Positions 38,234 through 42,429 of a stretch of 42,429 bases of DNA are shown here, in pieces. A model generated the notes under the pieces. It was not told the origin of the DNA. It made no database searches and saw only the letters and a list, made by a program, of their open reading frames with translations. Numbering within the stretch: the stretch's first letter is position 1; each line of letters begins with the position of its first letter. Source of the stretch: an uncultured bacterium (GTDB taxonomy: Bacteria; Planctomycetota; UBA1135; GCA-002686595); NCBI GenBank assembly GCA_937910685.1, contig CALEMP010000080.1, forward strand, positions 1 through 42,429. Reading direction: 5' to 3'. The translations under genes and the position numbers were made by a program.

Positions 38234-38935
38234 CTAAGCGCCAATCGTGGTTCGCAGCCAGTCGTCGATGGTTTCGGCCAGGTGCTCCAAGATCTCTTCG
38301 TCGGGGCGGTAGGACGGGTCGCGTTTGCGCACCTTGAAGTCGTGTCCGGCGCCTTCGATGATTTTCAAAGTCACCGGACCCCCGTGATTTTCGATGACAC
38401 CGCGTAGCAGATCCAAATCGCACAGGGGGTCGCGGGTGCCTTGTAAGAAAATGGCGGGTTGCGGGATCGAGCGAAAGTGCTGAGCACGTTCGACTCCCGG
38501 TTTTTTGGTGGGGTGCAGGGGGAAGCCTAGGTGGAACAGGGCACGCACATCCGCGCCCTTGGCTGCTAGATGGGAGCCCATGCGTGAGCCCATGGATTTG
38601 CCGCCCAGAACCAAGGGTTGACCTTGGGCGAGATCTTGGAGTTGGGCGAGGGCCAGGGAATGAACCTCTTCCAAGCGGGGGGTGCGGTCAGGCGGCATGC
38701 GCCGTTCTTCCCGGGCCATGCGCTCGGAATAGGCATAGCGAAAACGCAGTACCCCGAGCCCCCGGGCCACGAGGGCACTGGCCATGGCTTCCATAAAGGG
38801 GCTCAGGCAATCCGCCCCGGCCCCGTGGGCCAGAAGAATCGCCGCACGCTGGGAGTCGCCCTCGTCCCACCAGCTGGTGACCGTGGGTACGCTGCAGGTT
38901 GCAGGCAGGGGAATCTCGAATTGCATTGTGGCCAT
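38234..38935 (-). CDS. Alpha/beta hydrolase of the KANL3/Tex30 type
   Basis: 233 residues from the ATG at 38935 (or 38926). AILLAHGAGADCLSPFME holds the oxyanion-hole HGAG motif, LVLGGKSMGSRMGSHLAA contains the nucleophile elbow G-x-S-x-G, FLQGTRDPLCD carries the acid and EGAGHDFKV the catalytic histidine. This set is typical of the KANL3/Tex30-like branch of alpha/beta hydrolases; natural substrates are unknown. The gene is divergent from the methylase-like gene with only about 30 bp between the starts, so their promoters must overlap. Confidence 0.87.
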   Translation of the reverse strand: MATMQFEIPLPATCSVPTVTSWWDEGDSQRAAILLAHGAGADCLSPFMEAMASALVARGLGVLRFRYAYSERMAREERRMPPDRTPRLEEVHSLALAQLQDLAQGQPLVLGGKSMGSRMGSHLAAKGADVRALFHLGFPLHPTKKPGVERAQHFRSIPQPAIFLQGTRDPLCDLDLLRGVIENHGGPVTLKIIEGAGHDFKVRKRDPSYRPDEEILEHLAETIDDWLRTTIGA

Positions 38936-38964
38936 GGGCCCAGCGTACACTTCCATTCGAACCC

Positions 38965-39705
38965 ATGATGCCTCCTCCCTCCAACCCTCCGCGCCGCAAC
39001 CAGCGCCACTCAAGCAAGCCCCTGCGGCTGCAATCCACGACCCTCTGGCACCACCCGTCCCAGCAGCACGGGAACAAGACTTATGGATTGCCGGATTATG
39101 AGGGGCGCACCCCGAGTTACTTGCTTTGGAACTTGCTCCAGCGCTACACCAAGCCCGGGGATTTGGTGGTTGATCCGTTCTGCGGTGGCGGCACGACTCT
39201 GGATGTTGCATCCGAGCTTGGGAGGGCGTCTCGCGGTTTTGATTTAAGACCCCTGCGCGACGACATTCAGCAAGCCGACGCGCGGGATTTGCCCCTTGAG
39301 GCTGGAACGGTGGATTTCTTGTTCATGGATCCGCCTTGGTCAAGTCACCTGGATTACTCGGAGGATCCGCGCTGCATCGGCAAGCTCGATGCCTTTGAGG
39401 CGGGCTACATGGAGGCCCTGGGTCGCGTGATCCGGGAGGCCGAACGGGTGCTTGGGGATGGTCGTTACCTCGCCATCCTGGTGAGCGACACATTCAAGAA
39501 AAAGAAGGGCTTTGTGCCTATTGCTGCTCGGCTCTCAGGTTTGTTGGAGCGACGTTTCACCGCAGTGGATCACATTGCCGTGGTGCGCGGGAGCAATAAG
39601 CTGGAGGACGTTCGCTATCGCCAGGCCGCGGAGGAGGGGAATTTCTTTCTGCGCGGGTTCAATCACCTTCTGATCTTTCAGAAGCCCGGAGGAGAGGCGG
39701 AGTAA
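38965..39705 (+). CDS. Orphan DNA-methylase-type (N4/N6) methyltransferase
   Basis: 246 residues from the ATG at 38965 (a second ATG follows at once). VVDPFCGGGTTLDVASELGR (about 68-87) is the AdoMet-binding motif, and FMDPPWSSHLDYS (about 121-133) is the D-P-P-W catalytic motif of amino-methyltransferases that act on adenine or cytosine N atoms. ERVLGDGRYLAILVSDTF and FNHLLIFQKP are further core strands. No target-recognition domain of size is visible, and no restriction endonuclease is adjacent, so it would be an orphan enzyme; an RNA or protein-release-factor-like substrate is not excluded. The motif order places the AdoMet site before the catalytic site. Confidence 0.82.
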   Translation: MMPPPSNPPRRNQRHSSKPLRLQSTTLWHHPSQQHGNKTYGLPDYEGRTPSYLLWNLLQRYTKPGDLVVDPFCGGGTTLDVASELGRASRGFDLRPLRDDIQQADARDLPLEAGTVDFLFMDPPWSSHLDYSEDPRCIGKLDAFEAGYMEALGRVIREAERVLGDGRYLAILVSDTFKKKKGFVPIAARLSGLLERRFTAVDHIAVVRGSNKLEDVRYRQAAEEGNFFLRGFNHLLIFQKPGGEAE

Positions 39706-39781
39706 GACGGGGAGATGGCTCCCAAGGGGCGGAGGCAAGACCATGTGGGCCGCAGCCCTCGCGCTTTCTACTGCCCGTAGC

Positions 39782-40798
39782 CTAACTGGGCTTGGTTCCG
39801 GCGACGAGCGACCAGTATCCGTAGGTTGCAGTCACATCAACGCTCTCAAAGCCCGCGTCCTTCAAGAGCGCCTCCAATTCATCCGCGCTCCACTGGCGTC
39901 CTTCGGTCCAAACCAACATGTCCAGGTTCACCAGCCCATTGGCCAGTGGGCCTCCATCCTGAGTGACCAGCTTCTCGTGGATGAGCAGGGTTCCCCCGGG
40001 GGCGAGGGCTTGGAAAGCGCGGCGTACGAGGCGCACGGCTTCTTCATCGCTCCAGTCGTGCAAGATTTGAGAAAGGAGAACCGCATCGAAGTCTCCGGGC
40101 CAGCTGTCGGCGAAGAGGTCTCCTTCCAGGGCGCTGATTTGTTCGCTGAGTCCCTCTTCTTGGGCGCGTTCTTCGATGTGGGGCAGGACCGGGGGGATCT
40201 CTAGGATCGTGCAGTGAAGTTTTGGGAAGGCCCGGGCGAGGGCGACGGAAATCGTGCCGGAGCCGCCGCCGGCGTCGAGCAATCGGCGGGCGTCGGTCAG
40301 GTTCGCCGCTTGGGCGAGGGCTTCGGCGGGTCGCATGCTGATTGCGTGCATGGCGTCTGAGAAGCTGCGGGCTTTGGCAGGATCGGTTGCGTGCTCAGCC
40401 CAAGGATCGCTGTTCCCGTAGACGCATGGGCCTCCCTCTTGGAGACCCTCCACGATCAGGGCAGGGGAGAGGAAGTTCTCGATCTCCATGTCGATCAATC
40501 CCGCGAGGGAGCCGGGCTTGTCCCGCACGCAGTCCCGCGCTGCCACAGGGGAGAGGGCATAGGATCCAGGTTGGGTCTCGATCACCAACTGCCCCGCGAC
40601 CATGGCGGAAAGCCAAGCGCGGACGCCGCGCTCGTGCAAACCCGTTGCGTGGGCTAGCTCCACGCGGGTCAGGGGCCCTTTCCCATGCAAGGTGTCGAAC
40701 AACCCTGTGCGTACGCCTGCTGCCAAGCCTGCGGACAACCGTCCTGCCACATAGGAGTCGTATACGCGCAATTCATCCTCGGGCTTGATCTCGTCCAT
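39782..40798 (-). CDS. SAM-dependent O-methyltransferase (acetylserotonin/hydroxyneurosporene type)
   Basis: 338 residues. An N-terminal winged-helix dimerisation domain (about 10-100; GLFDTLHGKGPLTRVELAHA) precedes a class I methyltransferase domain with LLDAGGGSGTISVALARAFP (AdoMet loop, about 168-187), LEGDLFADSWPGDFDAVLLS and the motif ILHDWSDEEAVRLVRRAFQAL, followed by APGGTLLIHEKL. This combination defines the O-methyltransferase-2 family, which methylates hydroxyl groups of small aromatic, carotenoid or polyketide substrates. No biosynthetic partner is adjacent, so the substrate is unknown. The gene is separated from the FKBP gene upstream by a strong terminator. Confidence 0.9.
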   Translation of the reverse strand: MDEIKPEDELRVYDSYVAGRLSAGLAAGVRTGLFDTLHGKGPLTRVELAHATGLHERGVRAWLSAMVAGQLVIETQPGSYALSPVAARDCVRDKPGSLAGLIDMEIENFLSPALIVEGLQEGGPCVYGNSDPWAEHATDPAKARSFSDAMHAISMRPAEALAQAANLTDARRLLDAGGGSGTISVALARAFPKLHCTILEIPPVLPHIEERAQEEGLSEQISALEGDLFADSWPGDFDAVLLSQILHDWSDEEAVRLVRRAFQALAPGGTLLIHEKLVTQDGGPLANGLVNLDMLVWTEGRQWSADELEALLKDAGFESVDVTATYGYWSLVAGTKPS

Positions 40799-40833
40799 GG
40801 GGGGAGCATAGCTCTTCCGGGAGGCCCGATCCC

Positions 40834-40878
40834 TGGCAAAAGAGAGCGCCCCGTTGACCGGCTGGTCAACGGGGCGCT
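40834..40878 (-). terminator. Intrinsic terminator of the FKBP gene
   Basis: A perfect 15-bp stem (40845-40859 with 40864-40878) with a GGCT loop region is followed on the minus strand by CTCTTTTG. It lies 26 bp after the single-domain FKBP gene. A decayed relative of the same element is at 41400-41413. Confidence 0.82.
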
Positions 40879-40904
40879 TGTGCCTCTTGGGCTATGGGCG
40901 CGAA

Positions 40905-41294
40905 TCAGTCTTTCACTTTGAGGGTCTCAACATAGAAGACCAACGTTGCGCCACCCGGGATGACGGGGGGCGACCCGCGGTCGCCGTAGCCCAGGTCGGA
41001 GGGGATCACGAGGATCGCCGCGCCACCTTCGGCCACCATTTGCATGCCCTCGGTCCAACCCGCAATGACCTGATTGAGGCCAAAGGAGATCGACTCGCCG
41101 CGGTCATAGGAGGCGTCGAATTGGGTGCCGTTGGTCAACCAGCCGCAGTAGTGCACGGTGACCTTAGACCGGGGTCCGGCGGGCAGTTTGCCCTCGCCCT
41201 TGCGCACGATCTTGTACTTCAGGCCGCTGGGCGTTGTGGTCAACTCCTCTTCGGAGGGGAGCAGAAATTCGGGCTTGGAGTTAGCTGCGCTCAT
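40905..41294 (-). CDS. FKBP-type peptidyl-prolyl isomerase, single domain
   Basis: 129 residues. The ATG at 41294 follows AAAAAGGGAG, a good ribosome-binding site. KVTVHYCGWLTNGTQFDASYDRG, VIAGWTEGMQMVAEGG, IPSDLGYGDRGSPPVIPGGATLVFYVETLKV are classic FKBP motifs, including the active-site Y, F, D, W, Y and F positions. It catalyses cis-trans isomerisation of prolyl bonds and assists folding. No signal peptide is seen, so it is probably cytosolic. The protein is nearly the same as the last domain of the neighbouring multi-FKBP protein, from which it arose or which it founded by tandem duplication. A 29-codon ORF overlaps its start. Confidence 0.95.
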   Translation of the reverse strand: MSAANSKPEFLLPSEEELTTTPSGLKYKIVRKGEGKLPAGPRSKVTVHYCGWLTNGTQFDASYDRGESISFGLNQVIAGWTEGMQMVAEGGAAILVIPSDLGYGDRGSPPVIPGGATLVFYVETLKVKD

Positions 41295-41370
41295 CAGTAG
41301 CTCCCTTTTTCATGGAGTTCTCAACGAGGGCATCCACTGCCAATCCGGTCATCTTCTTATGGTCTTTCAT
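41281..41370 (-). CDS. Putative 29-residue leader ORF overlapping the FKBP start
   Basis: The ATG at 41370 follows AAAAGGAGACGAACACT, the best Shine-Dalgarno sequence in this region. The ORF encodes a charged 29-residue peptide (MKDHKKMTGLAVDALVENSM and nine more residues) and stops at 41281, 14 nt inside the FKBP gene in another frame. This fits a leader peptide coupled to FKBP translation or an independent mini-protein. It was too short for routine ORF calling. No homologue is recognised. Confidence 0.45.
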   Translation of the reverse strand: MKDHKKMTGLAVDALVENSMKKGATDERS

Positions 41371-41399
41371 AGTGTTCGTCTCCTTTTATAGTGCACAGA

Positions 41400-41413
41400 C
41401 GGCTGGTCAGCCG
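41400..41413. terminator. Eroded copy of the FKBP terminator
   Basis: CGGCT-GGTC-AGCCG gives only a 5-bp stem. The surrounding bases (GCGCTTGTGC...TCTTGG...GCGCGAATCAGTCTT) parallel those at 40872-40912, showing that this 3' flank was duplicated together with the FKBP domain. Termination here may be weak. Confidence 0.45.
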
Positions 41414-41444
41414 AGCGCTTGTGCGTCTTGGTTATGCGCGCGAA

Positions 41445-42429
41445 TCAGTCTTGTACGCTGAGGGTCTCAACATAGAAGACCAACGTTGCGCCACCGGGAA
41501 TGGTGGGGGGCGACCCGCGGTCGCCGTAGCCTAGGTCGGAAGGGATGACCAGGATGGCTGCGCCACCTTCGGCCACCATTTGCATGCCCTCGGTCCAACC
41601 GGCAATGACCTGATTGAGGCCAAAGGAGATCGGCTCGCCGCGCTCATAGGAGGCGTCGAATTGGGTGCCGTTGGTCAACCAGCCGCAGTAGTGCACGGTG
41701 ACCTTGGACTGGGGTCCGGCGGGCAGTTTGCCCTGGCCCTTACGCACCATCTTGTACTTCAGGCCGCTAGGGGTTGTGGTGAGTTCCTCTTCGGGGGGGA
41801 GGACGAATGCGGGCTTGGGGTAACTGCGCGCTTCAGTGCAGTGGAGCTGCCAGATGGTGTGCTCGTAAGGCTTGGTGATGCGCAGCTTGCTCAGCCAGGG
41901 GCCACCTACGGCCTTGGGCACTCGCAGGTTGCAGGATCCGCCGGGCTTGAGCACGTGCAGGGCCTCTTGGAAAAACTCGAAGGGGATCGTTGAGCACTTG
42001 CCGCTCAGATCTTGGCCCAGCATGGAAGCGTTGAAGAGCAACTCCCCATCTTCCGTGTGGATCGCCCACTGGATCCCGGCGTAGTCAAAGGTGTCGGCGG
42101 GTGCTTCCCCTTTGCCCTCTAACAGTTGTTGGTATTGGGTGCCTGTCTTGAATGTCTTGTTCTCGGGTGCTTCCTTGAACGGGACGAAGGGCAGGCCACG
42201 TTCGGTGACTTCGATCAGTTCCATGTCGAAGATCAAAATTGCGTTGGCGGGGATGCGGGGGGGGGAGCCGCGCTCTCCGTAGGCCAAGTCTGCAGGGATT
42301 GTTAGCTTCCAGCGATCGCCCGGGTGCATCAGGGCCAAGGCTTCGTTCCAGCCGGCGATCAGCTGTCCCACGGCGAATTCCGCTGCCGTGCCGCGCTCGC
42401 GGGAGGAGTCAAAGACGCCACCGTCAACG
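41445..42429 (-). CDS. Multi-domain FKBP-type peptidyl-prolyl isomerase, 5' end outside window
   Basis: The frame is open to the right edge, giving 327 visible residues; an internal GTG at 42371 is not the start because FKBP sequence continues upstream (VDGGVFDSSRERGTAAEFAV). Three FKBP-like units are visible: a first with LIAGWNEALALMHPGDRW and IPADLAYGERGSPPRIPANA; a middle, degenerate one (about 95-205; TFDYAGIQWAIHTEDGELLF, FFQEALHVLKPGGSCNLRV) lacking most active-site residues; and a third, canonical one almost identical to the neighbouring single-domain FKBP. Multi-FKBP proteins act as chaperone-isomerases. Signal sequence and full length lie outside the window. Confidence 0.9.
   Translation of the reverse strand, partial: VDGGVFDSSRERGTAAEFAVGQLIAGWNEALALMHPGDRWKLTIPADLAYGERGSPPRIPANAILIFDMELIEVTERGLPFVPFKEAPENKTFKTGTQYQQLLEGKGEAPADTFDYAGIQWAIHTEDGELLFNASMLGQDLSGKCSTIPFEFFQEALHVLKPGGSCNLRVPKAVGGPWLSKLRITKPYEHTIWQLHCTEARSYPKPAFVLPPEEELTTTPSGLKYKMVRKGQGKLPAGPQSKVTVHYCGWLTNGTQFDASYERGEPISFGLNQVIAGWTEGMQMVAEGGAAILVIPSDLGYGDRGSPPTIPGGATLVFYVETLSVQD

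Overview
The window is a GC-rich, densely packed bacterial chromosome segment of about 42 kb with 36 supported protein genes (two cut by the window edges), two serine tRNA genes and no recognisable mobile element, phage or CRISPR array. The mix of families (DUF6288 PDZ protein, YdjY-type and HEAT-repeat secreted proteins, DUF6677/TM2-like membrane protein, ThyX, bacterial inositol-phosphate synthase, McsA/ClpC, LapC/YejM-like sulfatase homologue, many secreted proteins of unknown role) suggests a member of the Planctomycetota with an outer membrane and a peptidoglycan pathway (MurD). This placement is an inference from gene content; no rRNA gene is present to test it.

Layout. 1-3.6 kb: the first codons of an Rrf2/IscR-type regulator, a putative zinc-ribbon mini-protein, dprA, a two-gene membrane protein unit, a YbgC-like thioesterase and a HEAT/DUF309 pair. 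4.5-12.3 kb: a secreted PDZ/DUF6288 protein converges on a proteostasis and envelope block read on the minus strand: PEGA lipoprotein - murD - a stand-alone protein with two Clp N-domains - mcsA - clpC. 12.4-18 kb: tRNA-Ser(GCT), then a LapC/YejM-like membrane protein, an STT3-like oligosaccharyltransferase candidate and a secreted beta-rich protein, all on the plus strand. 18-25.3 kb: a 1023-residue secreted beta-helix/cadherin-like protein with a recent internal duplication, a divergent lipoprotein joining a sulfatase-fold domain to TPR repeats, a secreted DUF1579-like protein and tRNA-Ser(TGA). 25.3-33.7 kb: a GT-C membrane protein, a secreted M28 peptidase, a bifunctional-nuclease family protein with a small zinc-ribbon membrane protein, NAD(P)H-hydrate dehydratase and a large exported HEAT-repeat protein. 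33.8-37.8 kb: thyX (with an insertion in its signature motif), a YdjY-type secreted protein, an unknown membrane protein and inositol-phosphate synthase. 37.8-42.4 kb: a structured leader ahead of a tiny Cys-rich exported protein, an alpha/beta hydrolase, an orphan DNA-methylase-like protein, an O-methyltransferase and a tandemly duplicated FKBP locus with an upstream mini-ORF.

How the genes fit together. Envelope and export functions dominate: roughly half of the proteins carry a signal peptide, lipobox or membrane segments. The most system-like units are (i) murD - tandem Clp-N protein - mcsA followed by clpC, with neither mcsB nor ctsR between or beside them, and (ii) the LapC/YejM-like gene whose stop overlaps the start of the STT3-like gene. 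Short stop/start overlaps of the form NTGA, often with GTG or TTG as start codon, recur and mark translationally coupled pairs.
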